64,000 nucleotides of DNA from Stichopus chloronotus (taxonomy: Eukaryota; Echinodermata; Holothuroidea; Aspidochirotida; Stichopodidae), in contig CM037840.1 of NCBI GenBank assembly GCA_021234535.1, positions 30,517,520 through 30,581,519 of the forward strand, written 5' to 3'. Made by a program: the position numbers and the translations under genes. How positions within the stretch are numbered: the first letter of the stretch is position 1; every line of letters begins with the position of its first letter. The notes under the pieces are model-generated. The model was not told the DNA's origin, searched no databases, and worked only from the letters and a program-made list of their open reading frames with translations. This document shows, in pieces, positions 43,923 through 55,959 of the stretch.

Positions 43923-45756
43923 CTGAAGTAGGTAAGACTAGCCAAGGCCCACCTATAGCACTGCTAAGAAAGTGGTGACCCACTCCGTTTTACGGTGTAG
44001 GCCGTCTATAATCTAAGCGGGGATAATAATGGTTAAAATGGGGAGCTATAGGAACTTTTCTTTTTTGTTAGAGGACTCCTCACAAATGGGTCTATAATGC
44101 GCTTTAAATTTATGAGCGGAAAAGACTGCAGGGACTTTGAACCGCGAAGTTCTTAAACAATCCGACGTCACTGCCATTAATAATTTGCTTCGGTGGTTTA
44201 TAAAGCATTGGGATTCCACAATTTACGTTACTGATTTACGTATACTGATCACAGTGATATGCAGATGGTAATGTATATATATACAGCTGTGGGGGATAAG
44301 AATCACGAGACTTATAAACAAGGGAATTTACGAGTGGTGTGACTATATTTACAGTCGTTTATGAAAACGTGAAGAAGAAAAAAGAAACATTTGGTCGATC
44401 TCGACAGCTCATGTGAAATCGGTAATGTACCCACTGACTTTATATCATTAGATTGTATATGTGATAGTTTGAATGTCCATTCTTTCGCCCTGTGTCCGTT
44501 ATAGATATATCACTGCCTGGCACACATATGCCAGATATATAGGCCTACTTATCGGTACGGGGAGAGATGAGAAAAGAAAGGGTCAAGAAAAAACTGTACC
44601 ATACAGGATGAATGTTATCGACACGCTATTTTGATTCAAAGCGAAAACGGTATGTGACAACAAAGAGTCACGGACGGACGGGTAAAGGAAGCAGTGATCA
44701 GTCAACTGACCTTCACCATAGGCGTTGGAAGTGGATGGGGAAAGGGGGAAAAATGCCGCCAATACCGAAGATAGGGCATTCTCCCTAAAAGCTCGTCCAA
44801 ATCCGAATGTAATTTTCTAACTTGCGTTCGGATTGAATATAATTACAAGGCCACCCAGTTGAGACTGTACTCCGAGTATATTGTTTGGAGGCCATGAAAG
44901 CAGTGTGGATAGTGAAAGAAATAGCGAAGTAACGATGAGTCTATAAACACCCCGGCTGAGTCTGGGCTTGAAAGTCCCCCTCTCCTTCCTTTCAGGCGAT
45001 CCAAGGATTATGCAAGATCAAATGAAGGGTTTTTTTTATAGAATATAGGAAAGGCCATTTACACGTTGTTTCCAACATCACGAATATCATTTAATGCTAA
45101 AAACATATCAAGAGAAATGGCAGAACAAATTCTATCAACATTGCTGATCGAAAAATCTTTGTAACTAGGGCCTATATGTAAAATGTATGTACTACAAAAT
45201 CTTGTTGTGTCTTACTTTAGGCCTATAAGTTTTCTTTGCCAGTGAAATACACCAAAGTGAAATTTAACAGCTCTGGTTACCATATGTCATGATATGGCTA
45301 TCGTCTTTGGCTTGAAACGCTCATTATCACTAAAGTTATGATAGCTTTGCAGTACAGAGAAGACTTTCATACGAATACTCCAGGAAACGTTTATTACAAT
45401 TAAAGACAGTGACTCACCGCCTCAGACAGTTACTATTCTTCCAACCACTACGGTACTTCTACTGGCTCTTTCAGTCTGTCGCTTTCTGAAAGTCCTTCAC
45501 AAGTGCAATCAAAATAATGGGCCCCTGCGTATGCTGTACAATATGAGTTACTCTGTACCTTTCCAATTTGCCGTCAAGCAGAACCAATTGAAACTAGTTT
45601 TGTTTCCCCCGAGACAAAAATGAAGCTTGGCGTTATGAGTCCTAACTGCCTTTAATAGTTTTATTCCTGTTAAACTGTCGGGTAACAAAACGAAACAAAC
45701 AGGTCCCTCGATGCACATCATCCATTGTCTTATATTTGCGTATCAAGTAGTGTACT
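43923..45756. other. Intergenic stretch, nothing recognised
   Basis: No coding exon, RNA gene or repeat family recognised between the hypothetical exon near 43.8 kb and the long antisense frame that begins at 45757. Confidence 0.4.
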
Positions 45757-46440
45757 TTAATGAAAATTATTAATGTGGAACAAAATATCTAAAATATGAC
45801 GTAGAGGATGTGTAACGGGCATTTGGTTATTCCATGCATATGTCAGATGTTTTCTACTGTAGACGTGTAGGCCAATATGATACCAAAGGTAAAACGAAGT
45901 ACTTTTATAATCATACATTGTTTCAGTGGTAGGAATCCTGTAAATACTTTTGAGTTTGTGCCACAATTCCTTTAGTTGTGGTATTGTCACACTTTTTTTC
46001 GTGGGACAATTGTGAGTAATGAAAATTACATGCATAGCCTCAAAGTGAGACCCAAACGGTTGTGGCACCAAAAGTGATAGATCACTTTTTAACCACTTTG
46101 GTTGTCTTCTCGATGTAGCGTGATGGACCAGGGAGGTCACACGGAGGACCCGGAAGTGGTGAATTCTCAACCAGCAACGACCGACACCACACCCAATGTC
46201 CTGCAGGTAACTCATAATTGTGTTCAATAACGTGGTACATTCTACCACGAAAATATATATTCCATTTGTTGATGAAGGTTGATCAACCCTGGACTGTAAT
46301 ACACAAGCTTGGGGGGAGGCGGGGGGAGGCGGGGGGAGACGGGGGGAGGCGGGGGGAAGCGGGTGGGTGGGTAGGGGGTAATGCAATCGGTGTACGAGGA
46401 CACATGTCCGATCGCATCCAGCGATAGCAATAACCCCCAA
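45757..46440 (-). CDS. Long antisense open frame (227 codons), doubtful gene
   Basis: The longest uninterrupted frame in the window after the real exons. It runs opposite to exon 1 of the first MS4A-like gene and reads through the G/C-rich minisatellite, giving a Pro-rich stretch (PLPTHPLPPASPRLPPPPP). The rest has no recognisable domain, signal peptide or membrane segment. Reading through the repeat lengthens the frame artificially, since G/A-rich repeats lack stops on the opposite strand. Probably non-coding, but length makes it worth noting. Confidence 0.15.
   Translation of the reverse strand: MGVIAIAGCDRTCVLVHRLHYPLPTHPLPPASPRLPPPPPASPQACVLQSRVDQPSSTNGIYIFVVECTTLLNTIMSYLQDIGCGVGRCWLRIHHFRVLRVTSLVHHATSRRQPKWLKSDLSLLVPQPFGSHFEAMHVIFITHNCPTKKSVTIPQLKELWHKLKSIYRIPTTETMYDYKSTSFYLWYHIGLHVYSRKHLTYAWNNQMPVTHPLRHILDILFHINNFH
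46123..46206 (+). CDS. MS4A-like 1, exon 1
   Basis: 84 nt, 28 codons from ATG (MDQGGHTEDPEVVNSQPATT and onward to NVLQ), ending 'ctgcag/gtaact' in phase 0. The paralogue's first exon is also exactly 84 nt and ends 'gtgcag/gtaagt', which supports the start chosen. An in-frame TAA lies 11 codons upstream. Confidence 0.8.
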
Positions 46441-49400
46441 GAGTGCATTATCCTTCCTTTAATGCACAGGTTCAGCGTTGACTATCCTTGTTTATACAAA
46501 CACTGCAAGATTTTGATGAGAAAGACGGAAACGAAACAGAATTTGTGTTTGCAAACAACGACATGCAGTTGTATTGCAACCCCGAGAATAGTCATAACAC
46601 GATTAGCGACATGGCAAAAATGTTCGTGCGCGATTGGCAAAGTACCACCATTGTTTTGTTCATCATGACATACGATAGCAGACGACAAAACACCGTTGAT
46701 CGCGGTTTTGGTCACGTGATATTGCAAACTTTGTGTCAGAAAAAAAAAACTTATAAAAAATAAAAGATATGACAAAACTAGCCAAGGAAAGCTATAGTTT
46801 TGAGTAGCATAAGAAAAGTTTATTTAGCTTTCAAACGGAATAGCCAATTATAAACCGTACGAATGATAAATGCGACTATTAACTCGGATGACGAATCATC
46901 AGATTCAACAACTTTCTGTTCTTATCTACTTTTTATGACGGTCAGATGCCAACAGTACCAGCACCACAGAGAATGGCTTACACGGATCTGAAAGTCGACG
47001 GCTGTACATGGAGTGGTATCGTACAAATTGTAATTGGAATACTCTGCATAATATTTGGATCAGTCAGTGTATCCATTGGCTGCTCGATGACGTCCGTGGG
47101 ATACCCTTTCTGGGGTGGTGCCCTTGTAAGTATACGTTTCCCTCGTTCGGATGGCAAATGGGGGAGAGTTTTAAACCAATTAAATTACAGTTCGTCATTT
47201 TAATGAAAATGCATTGAACAGTACATATCATCAAAACTTTTTTCACGCTACTAAGGAAATACTATCCTATGACGTCATCATCAGAGTTAGATTTAGGAAA
47301 TGCATCTCCATCAGCTTAGCGGCCCTAGGCATGTAACACTTTTGTAACTACCGGTACAAGGCTGGAAGGGCATGTGTCGAATTGGCTCACCGCTGCGATG
47401 AATATGCGTAGCGCATATCGCCTAACTTTCGTACATCCAATTCAGTGCGCGCAAAGTCCCTAATCTGGGAAACTATGGGATCTACCAGCCAATCCCCACA
47501 TTTTAATCCTACACGTTTATGCCTTCCGGAGAGGACACACCCCTAACCATTATGGTATCTTTGGATATCACGTTCTCTCACGCAGAAAAGGTCTTATGGC
47601 CTGGAGACAAGATTTTAGCACATTTCAAAAATTCTGTGAGGGCTACATTCCAATCAATGCATATTCATTATAAGTCATCATGACGTTCTGGTTTGATTGG
47701 TTTCAATCTTTCCACTGACTGTCCTCGTTGCATGAAAAAAGCCCTTAACCCTTAACAAAGCCCGTGTGCCCTTAACTCAACTACATCAGCATCAGTACAA
47801 TACACACTAAGAGTATTTCCACAGCTCAGTATTCGGCTTACCGATAAATGGAAAATTACTTCAGACCACCGACCCATCCAAACCTTTTGTTTGGGAGGGG
47901 GAAACTGAAGGTAAACTTTAGAAAAGTGTTCAATAGTGAAATTAATATCTTCTAAGAATATCCTCTTCCTTGGTATAAATGATGTTAACATTTTCTTGTG
48001 AAGAGACCATGGTCTTAACTGGACTGGCCTCCCCCCCCCCCCCCCCCCCTTTGGATCGCCCAGTACTCAAGACTGCAATGTTTTCAAAGATGTTTACATA
48101 CATGTATCATCACGTGACAATGAAAAAGGCGTGAGATTTTTTTTTAACCTTTGGACATTTTCCAATCTTTACAAAATATTCTCGTCGTAGTCTATGTCAT
48201 AGTTGGTATGTATAGCCTGTACTTCATGTAAGCGTACCTGTAGTTCATGTATAGGCATAGTATGTGTATACTGGATATTCATGTGGATATATAGTTATGA
48301 ATGTTAATAACATTAGTTATGAATGTTAATTACATTACTGAATGTTATGAATGTAAATTACATTAGTTATGAATAGTAATTACATATGCTTGTACATGAG
48401 AAAAACTTTGTTAAAGAAAGAGTTTACCTGTACAGTGGGGTTAACCAGTATTTATAAACTTGCATGGCGAATTGGAGAGGGAGCACGGGTCCTTTTGGAA
48501 AGTTTCCTTTTGGGTTCACTGGACAAAATCAAGGTAACTCACTCACCATGCATTAATAATTGACATGACACCTAGGGTCCACACTGCCTTACGCAAAGGA
48601 TAGGAATACTCATTTCTGTGGGAGAAAGTTTTCAAGGTGGATCGTGTTAACGCTGGTAACATTTCCTCACCATGATGTATCAAAAATTTATTTAAACCCT
48701 CTTCATTAACATTTGACACACATGAAAACGTAAGAGAGAGTATTATACCCGATATGCATACAATCATTCTTGATAAAACATGTTTCTGCTTTTTAAAGTT
48801 TTCCGCCACGGGCTTAGTTGGATGTCGAGTCACTAAGAGGGCTTCAAAAGGAAATTACGTTGCGGTAAGTATACCGGTCTCACGAGACATATCCGTCCAT
48901 AGGCATCGATTTGGTGGGACTGTTGACAGGGAAGACATCCCCCGCTCGCATTCAGGGGAACTAACACATTTCTGTACCTCCACTTTTTAAAATTAATTTT
49001 GCCAGTTTGTGAAAGCTTCTGAATGACCATGCCTTGTAGAGTGGGTGAATGGATATGAAAAGACGCAATCTTGTTTGAGTAACTGTGATCAAATAAGTGA
49101 GAGGGGATAACAGATGGAGGGGTCGACGGAGAATTAGTGGGACTTGGTCTTTGAAAGGATAGTAACTAGTTATAGTGCCGTTGCAGCAGGGTTACTGAGC
49201 TGTTGTTAAAGGGAAATAGCAGTCACTTCAAACTGAAAGTATTCACCCCCACCCCCAAATTTGCTAATTCATGAATGGCTTGTTTTCTTAATGTGATATC
49301 ATTTTTTTTTTGTTGAATTGCTTAATTTTGCAGCATAATACCTTGCGCATGCAGTTCTGATATTCAGCAACGTCATGGAAAATACTTACTAAAGAATTCA

Positions 49401-51849
49401 GAAGAGAATTGTAAGACTTTGATGAGTTTCAAAATAAAGAAGAGACGACTGCTGATTCCCTTTAAGCCTCTGACCACATATGATCACCTGTAAGGAATGA
49501 AATTGATTTCCATTAATTATTGCTACAGCCATCGAGTCCTTCAAATGAAATGAGTTTATCTTCCTAGTCTTCAAATGAATAACATTAACAGGAGACGAAC
49601 ATTAAAACCATTTTGAAAATAATGTGGCGTTCATATGAAACTATGATGATTTGCTACTCATTAGGTGTGCAACATTTTTAGCATTTACATTCACTTATTT
49701 TGGTGCAGCTAACCCTCTATGCTACTCTTGTCATATTTTCCGGGGTGACTGCGTTAAACATGCTGGTACATGTGAGCCAGGCGATAACTTTGGAAGAGCC
49801 CTATACGGAAGGCTCACATGTAAGTACATTACCGAATTCAAACTTTATAGTCTGGAGATAAATCATATGGATTCTCGTAAAGAGAGGAGTTAAGAGCAAT
49901 CTATCGACTTCATCTCATTTGATGGTGCGATTGGAAACAAATTAAAAGTGAAGTCTATGAACTTACCTTGACCCTTTTTCCTGTTAACCAATTTCTTTTT
50001 CCACATTCAGTCTCTTTTTTCGACTTATAAGAAAGCAGGAAAGGGGAGAAAAGGAGGGAATGGACGTTAAAGATTGCATGACGTCATTCTCCTATAAATT
50101 CTTCTATTTTTATCAATGATGTTCTTAATCAATTAGTGGATCATTGCAGGTAAGGAGAGATGTGGAAACTTAAAAATGAACCAACACAACGGAACAAATG
50201 CTGAATTTGCAGACTTCTTCTCGGGATTGTGTATTTGGAGATATTATATATATTTATTTATTTATTATATATTTTATTATTATATATTGATCATGTTTTT
50301 GTTGTAATGTCGGATTTTCATTTAATGTTCTTTGTTTGGTCTTTTATTGTAGCTTGGACATTGTTTTTTTTTTCTGTATCTTGCTCCTTTTCGTTTATCT
50401 GCCTCTTTTTTTATTAAAAGGATGTGACGTCACCAAAATCCGTTCGAGTCGCAATAGATGGCGTGCTGGTGTTCCTAGCGTCAGCGGAGATAACCACATC
50501 GATATGGGCAGGTATTGCTGCCTTTTCGGGGATCCATAGGCGGAACAAACAGCTGAGAATGGTATGAGGAAAACTTATCTTAAGCATAATATAAATATAT
50601 AGTCAGTACAACAACTAAATACCACAGATGTCACCTCACGTCTTTATGACATCATCACGAATGTCAGTCATCTCATAAAAAAGAATGTGAATTGATCATG
50701 CATGCATTACTTAATCATGACTGGGCCATCTTCATCACCTACATCTGATCAGGGAGCTGTCTGATGAACATCACATCCGGTTACCGGACAAGTAGTTAAA
50801 CCACCCTCTCCCCACCGCGGACATATACCCCTTGGTCCTTTACCAACAGGTGAAGTAACACCCACCCGTGGCTATTTTCCAGGATATATATCTGTCCGGG
50901 GGTATTTTTCAGGGTACATTTGTCATATCACACTTGTATGCCATGCCTGGTAACAATATTATAGCAAGCCTGAGCGGGTAATAATAATAATAACATTCAA
51001 GTTCTCATAATTTCAACCAAATTCAACGGAAAACCCTAAAAAGGTCATGATTATAAAGCATCTAAACTTTTTTCTTTTCATTTTCTTTGTTAGCTGGCTA
51101 CACAGCAAGTGATCACAACATACGGTACTACGAGTCCCACAGATTATCCACCTTATCCAGGAATGTGTAGGTTCATTATACTAACACTGTAACGTACTTG
51201 CGACAATTTCTAAATCGGTACATGAGCACTATAACATTCAGAGCAGAAAAGGCGAACCTTGAATCGGTGGGGTGGCTGAAAAGATTGAAAATGTGGGTGA
51301 GCAAGATGTTCTAGGTTAGAGGAATAAGAGAGACACAGGATGATCAAGTCACACTTTTCTATCAACCTTTTAAAATTTCTACCGTTTGGTCGAGGAGCAT
51401 TTGTAACTTCATGACAAGCGAGTCTAGTTATTCAATGGGAAACATTTTTTTATAACTGTACTGTAGTTAGGAAAGCTCTGACCCCAGACGTGATAAATAC
51501 ATACCAAACAATAGAAATGAAAACAAGTACATTTTATTTGATCTATGTGCATGTGTGAATATGTGAAATAAGCCGGGAGGAGGGTTGTCTACTAAGGATG
51601 CTCAAACTGGATGGTCTTGTATCTAACGTGATAGATAGGCCTTGGTAGAAGTAATAGGACTCCGCTTTTTGATGTGTACATGATTCCAGAGGAATTCAGT
51701 TGATTGTATTAAACTAACCCTCGCCACTTTCACTCTCCCCCACAGGTTATCCCCCCATTGATACTGGGCCTCCACCAAAGTACGACACAGTTGCATCAGA
51801 AACTGGACCACCTAGTTACAATGATTTAACGCAATCACAGGAATCGTAA
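46123..51849 (+). CDS. MS4A (CD20)-like four-transmembrane protein 1, complete, 7 exons
   Basis: MS4A proteins are tetraspan membrane proteins of plasma membrane and endosomes, some modulating Ca2+ entry or acting as chemoreceptors. Joining 46123-46206, 46946-47125, 48799-48864, 49709-49819, 50421-50561, 51094-51166 and 51746-51849 gives 759 nt, 252 aa, in the family range. The cytoplasmic N-terminus (1-50) leads to TM1 (about 51-73, WSGIVQIVIGILCIIFGSVS), a short loop with YPFWGGAL, TM2 (about 81-100), TM3 (about 111-133), a loop, TM4 (about 156-182) and a Pro/Tyr tail. The order 'G..QI.IG....IFG' then 'YP.WGG' is typical of the CD20 family. The tail holds PPKY (228-231) and PPSY (240-243), PPxY ligands for NEDD4-type WW domains, so ubiquitin-controlled trafficking is a fair inference. 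It is followed at 58506 by a paralogue in the same orientation. The exact orthology to a vertebrate MS4A member cannot be told. Confidence 0.85.
46207..46945 (+). other. MS4A-like 1, intron 1
   Basis: Contains the G-rich minisatellite at 46311-46378. Overlapping frames of 91-97 codons on both strands (46482-46775) show no known motif. Confidence 0.7.
46311..46378 (+). repeat. G-rich minisatellite, 10-bp 'ggggggaggc' units
   Basis: Five units of GGGGGGAGGC with minor variants, then 'gggtgggtgggtaggggg'. Many G-runs of three or more on the plus strand, the non-template strand of the MS4A-like gene, make it a strong G-quadruplex and R-loop candidate. Confidence 0.92.
46946..47125 (+). CDS. MS4A-like 1, exon 2 (TM1)
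   Basis: 180 nt, 60 codons, phase 0 both ends, after 'ttttatgacggtcag' and before 'ccctt/gtaagt'. It encodes the juxtamembrane segment, TM1 and the start of TM2 (YPFWGGAL). The ATG at its first base is an internal Met if exon 1 is used, but could serve as an alternative start. Confidence 0.88.
48031..48049. repeat. Poly-C run (19 C)
   Basis: One of the longest of several poly-C/poly-G tracts of ten or more bases in the window. Such tracts are prone to sequencing and assembly length error. Confidence 0.95.
48291..48386. repeat. Four-copy 22-28-bp tandem repeat
   Basis: Units of 'agttatgaatgttaattaca' type occur four times with small changes, one unit carrying an extra six bases. Confidence 0.85.
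48799..48864 (+). CDS. MS4A-like 1, exon 3 (rest of TM2)
   Basis: 66 nt, 22 codons (FSATGLVGCRVTKRASKGNY and VA), phase 0 both ends, acceptor 'tgctttttaaag', donor 'gttgcg/gtaagt'. The paralogue exon is also 66 nt and shares the TGLVGxRV core. Confidence 0.88.
49709..49819 (+). CDS. MS4A-like 1, exon 4 (TM3)
   Basis: 111 nt, 37 codons in phase 0, acceptor 'cttattttggtgcag', donor 'tcacat/gtaagt'. The hydrophobic segment LTLYATLVIFSGVTALNMLV is TM3 and the following acidic stretch is the extracellular loop. The paralogue exon has the same length. A second open frame here reads a Cys-rich peptide and is misleading. Confidence 0.87.
49820..50420 (+). other. MS4A-like 1, intron 4
   Basis: AT-rich intron with a long pyrimidine tract before the acceptor of exon 5. 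Frames rich in Tyr, Ile and Phe in it come from AT-rich low-complexity sequence. Confidence 0.75.
50421..50561 (+). CDS. MS4A-like 1, exon 5 (TM4)
   Basis: 141 nt, 47 codons, phase 0, acceptor '...tattaaaag', donor 'gagaatg/gtatga'. It encodes DVTSPKSVRVAIDGVLVFLA, the TM4 core with ITTSIWAGIAAF, and a basic cytoplasmic start (HRRNKQLRM). The positively charged residues after TM4 fit the positive-inside rule. Confidence 0.83.
51094..51166 (+). CDS. MS4A-like 1, exon 6 (cytoplasmic tail)
   Basis: 73 nt, phase 0 in, phase 1 out, acceptor 'ttttctttgttag', donor 'ggaatgt/gtaggt'. It encodes LATQQVITTYGTTSPTDYPP and YPGM. The donor was chosen among three GT dinucleotides because it alone keeps the last exon in frame. 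Confidence 0.75.
51609..51657 (+). repeat. 49-bp direct repeat, copy 1 (before the last exon)
   Basis: Matches 51935-51983 at all but a few positions ('taacgtgatagataggcctt' is shared exactly). Lies in the last intron of MS4A-like 1. Confidence 0.93.
51746..51849 (+). CDS. MS4A-like 1, exon 7 (PPxY tail and stop)
   Basis: 104 nt, phase 1 in, acceptor 'ctctcccccacag', stop TAA at 51847-51849. It encodes CYPPIDTGPPPKYDTVASET and GPPSYNDLTQSQES, with two PPxY motifs. I saw no clear AATAAA close downstream, so the 3' UTR end is unknown. Confidence 0.85.
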
Positions 51850-54800
51850 TTACAATTATGATCGTGATAAATCTCGAAGCATCAGACGACCCCACGTACT
51901 ACGCAAATTAATGGTTTATGTACCAAAGATCACCGGGTGGTCTTGTACCTAACGTGATAGATAGGCCTTGGCAGAAGTAATAAGCCAAATGGTAGCCTAG
52001 TCTGTCAAAGAACTGTAAGTTATCAATGACGAAACCGTAGCTGTCAGTACGATTGCTATAACACTACAGAATATTGCCAGAAATGATTATTATGCGGAAC
52101 GTATCCCAGCAAGACATAGTACTATCAGAAATCTACAATACGACCAAGCGTAACATGATAGAGCATGAAGAACTACTTGTTATGAAGTATAGCCTACAGT
52201 AATACATCAATGTCACAAATCATGGCACAACCTAACATGTAAGGCTAAATATGTTGCAGCGTAAGAACACTATAGGACAGGAAGCTTTCCTTTTTTTCAT
52301 TTGAATGGTCTACCGTATCGTCCTCCACATTCCATTATGCTGCCACATCCAAAGGAGTGCAATTAATTTATTTTGATGTTTGTGATTTTACAAGAAAAAA
52401 TTGTCCTTCGACCGGTAGTATTATTATTAGTAGTATTAAGGTTTCTTAGCTTTCTGAATACAGTTATTGAGCATTTGCATATTCAAGAATCATTACTTGT
52501 TACTACGCATGCGTTACGACTATCAAGTCATCAGAAGACGATGATGTGAATCCATTGAACGAACTCGGTTTCCCTCCGATTGCATTGTTGTATCAAACCT
52601 TTGTAGAATGCCAGTTCACTCTGAGCATACTTCTAATTAACATTTTTACTACATACAAGGAGGGATATATTTTGAGAAAATTAATGTTTCTTTTTTTTTT
52701 TATTCTAAAATACACCTAAGTAGTTTGACGAATTCCTTGCCAGTCTTGCTTTCTTTACTTTGCAATAGTGTTCCTCACCTGGACTTAACCCGGTTGTGCA
52801 CTTTTTCTCCTCATTTTCACCTCTGATTGGGTTACGTAATTTCTGTAACTGCCAGAGATTTAAAAAAGACATAAGTATGACGAAAAACTCGTAATTGACA
52901 TGCATAGGAAATATGAAAAAAGTCGAAGAAACATTGTACTTCTTGTTTTCTTGTTCTCCATAACTTCAATCATTATTGATTATTGATCAATGTTTGCATT
53001 ATCGTTGACGATGGTGCACAGGTCATGATTTCGTTGGATTTCTCATATTTGTGAGTTATTGCGTAGTAGCCTCAGTACTTTCTGCTCATGTTCAGATGGT
53101 TGCTTTATGCATTATGCATTACATAGCAGTCTCTCAAAGGTTACTTCGTATGATGTTTGTGACACATTACATAGTAGAGTATAGATTGCATGCATGATTG
53201 TCTATGACACATAACAAAGCGGTACTAATCAGCTCGTGTAGTTTTCCTGCTTGGAACACTGATGAATTCTTATTAATGGTGAGACTTCTGTATCGTGCTC
53301 ATTTCCTAGTGGTGGTAAATTAAAAATAAAAATTTTCAAGTTTCACCAATTAGTCACTCCTTAGTGACGAATGTAGTTTAGGATCCGTTTTCTTTAAATC
53401 ACAATTTTTTACATTTGATAATTATTGAAACAAATATTATAAAATAAGTTCAGCTTATAAAAACACTAATATTAATATAAATACATGAGCAACAAAATTA
53501 ATAGAACTGAGTGATTTTCGTCATAACGAATGACACTTTAAAAAGACATTTGTCATTATTGTCACACAATGGAGCCTATAGCAAACTATAGAATGAGATT
53601 GTTGCTTTAAGGTTCAGTTAGATTTATAATTTCTCATTCAGACTTTAGCTCCACACATATTCAGATTAAAACGTACAAACTATTTCTTAATTATCCTAAA
53701 ATGCTTAGAATGCTTCAATAAGCTCAACAATTATAACGTTTAATAAGCTCAACAAGTAGACTAAATAAAAGTACAAAGGTTTTACCAAGTTAGCTGGTAA
53801 CTGTTGACAGCTCTGGGTCGTTTCTCCGCTCAAAATCCTGGCTCTGACTTTGTCAGAACAATATACTGGGGCTAGCTGGGCAGGATGACCACAACGCTAG
53901 AGACAGAAGTTGGTGCACAACGGTGATTGACCGGCGATAAAACGTTCCATAAACAGAACCAATGGTTAGGGGTCGGACAGCAAAGTTGACAAAAGAACAC
54001 AACATTAAATGGTTAGGCTTCGGACCGTTGAATACACAGTGAACCCAAATAGACAATGAAGGTAATACATTTCAGTCTCGTTGAAACATTTAAGCTGGGC
54101 GACAATTTACAATGCCACTTGACTAAGTTAGGCTTACGTTGGGCCATGATTACAATGACAGTTGACTAGGCAAACAGTTACAGAGAGTCGGTCAAACAGG
54201 AGATGTCTTCGTGAGATCAATGGATTCAAAATCAATCCTTCACGAATGGCCCGCAAAATATATATAATTTACAGAAACCTAGAATATTCTCCAAATATAA
54301 TGCCGAGTATCACAACATCATTTTGACGTCACTAGATGTTTTTATCTGTCGAAGCTTCTCTTCGTTGCATGTTCCAGACTAATGCCACTGTAGGAGTGCC
54401 AAGTTGGCATCGTGTTACATAATCACATTTCCCTAACAATAATGCATTTTGGCACTACGACGGTGACAGAAACTGTTAGGACCAATCAATTCATCGTTTA
54501 TAGAAGAAGGTTAGGGGTTGCTCAATCACAACGATGCTTCAATAAAGGACATCTTTGTGTTGATGTGACATGAGCATTACCATTTGATAGAACATACTGT
54601 ATAGAGGGTATAAACAGCATATACATTCTGTGCAACTGCCACTGATTTTCGCCATTACGCCGAAAGAGAAACACCAGGTCTCACAGCTTGCCAGAATTTG
54701 GCAGCAGCGTAATGATCAGTCTCTGAGCTACTCTTATCATGAAATAAATCATTGTTACATCGGTTTTTCTGCATAAATGGTACTATATGATCACCGATGA

Positions 54801-55435
54801 TTTGTCAAATATGGGATACGACGATCTGTTAAATGTAGGATACAACAAGTTTGCCGATGATCTGTTATGTGTCGGTAACTGTTCTACCTTGTCAATTCAG
54901 CTTTTGTCCAGTTTTAATAATATTGGTTGCACCATACAGGGTTTCGATCGATACAAAAGCTCTAGGGTGTTGCTTCCTCATCACTGTTCATCATAAGGTT
55001 ATAGGTATGGCCTTTATCGTCCACTTTTGTTTTTGTAACTTACCTCATTTTCGAGAGGCAGTTCTTTAGTTCAAATGTTTCTTGATCAACATTCAGTGGT
55101 TTGCTCCACAACTGAGTGGATCATGGTCAGTGTTGAGCGGATCCTGTAGACGGGAACGAGAACTTCTTTGTAAATTTTGGTTGGGATATGTCTTAATAAG
55201 ACCGATTTTTATTTTGCCAGTTTTGTATTGTATTGTTTCGCAATTTAAGACTTGGGTAAGTCAAACTCCTAACGGTGTTCTGTACATGAAAGAGTGATAA
55301 TCGTTCCGACGGTGTACCACAATCCTCTGTACATGGTCACAGTCCCCCCTCCACAGAGTCAGTACAGATCCTCGCAATATATACAATACACTGACATCTG
55401 ACAATATCATTAAAGTAGCCCGCTGAAAGGGAAAC
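51850..55435. other. Spacer between the two MS4A-like genes, proximal part
   Basis: The start is presumably 3' UTR of MS4A-like 1. The second copy of the 49-bp direct repeat lies at 51935-51983. The rest is AT-rich with no recognised gene, RNA or repeat family. Confidence 0.45.
51935..51983 (+). repeat. 49-bp direct repeat, copy 2 (after the last exon)
   Basis: Same orientation as 51609-51657, 326 bp further on. Together the two copies bracket the terminal exon of MS4A-like 1. Confidence 0.93.
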
Positions 55436-55959
55436 TATGGAAGCGTAGAACTGACATTTTGACCAATCATATAAAGTCTTCAAAATCACATTTAATTAAC
55501 TTGTGAAAACGTTAAAATTCTGAACAGTGTCATTTTGAGGAGTTACAATATCTCGTCAAAGTGACAAAATTTGGGAAATTGTCATTTTGCAGAGATAGAA
55601 CAAATCATTAAAAATAGCAAATTTCGGAAAAATGTCATTTTGCCATTTCACTTTGACGAAATGTTTGAACTCGGCAAATTACAATTTTTTTAATCGTGCC
55701 ATTTTTGTTCAGATGTTGTAACCGGCGGCAAAATGGCAGTTTTGTGAATTTTGCCACTCGGTAAAATCACAATTTTCCGAATTTTACCATCTTGTTTTAT
55801 CCTTTAAAAAAAAAAAGATGCTGAATAATGTCAAAATGACGAATTACAGTTTTTTTGTCATTTTAAGGAGTTTATTAAGTCGTCAAAATATCAATTTTAC
55901 GAAAATTGTCATTTTGATGGTTCTTTTTTTCTTTTGCATGTCTCTTCTACGCTTCCGTA
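55436..55959. mobile_element. Non-autonomous TIR element with internal degenerate tandem repeats (about 524 bp)
   Basis: The ends are inverted repeats of 15 bp with one mismatch: 'tatggaagcgtagaa' at 55436-55450 and 'ttctacgcttccgta' at 55945-55959. The interior is built of diverged 50-60-bp blocks around 'tgtcattttga' and its complement 'tcaaaatgac', with 'ggaaaattt' words. It has no transposase frame (a 106-codon frame at its right end is chance). The target duplication is not obvious, so the superfamily is unassigned. Confidence 0.75.

Larger units (their letters stand above)
47126..48798 (+). other. MS4A-like 1, intron 2
   Basis: Holds a diverged dispersed repeat (about 47490-47600), a C19 run at 48031-48049 and a 22-bp tandem repeat near 48291-48386. 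No exon recognised. Confidence 0.7.
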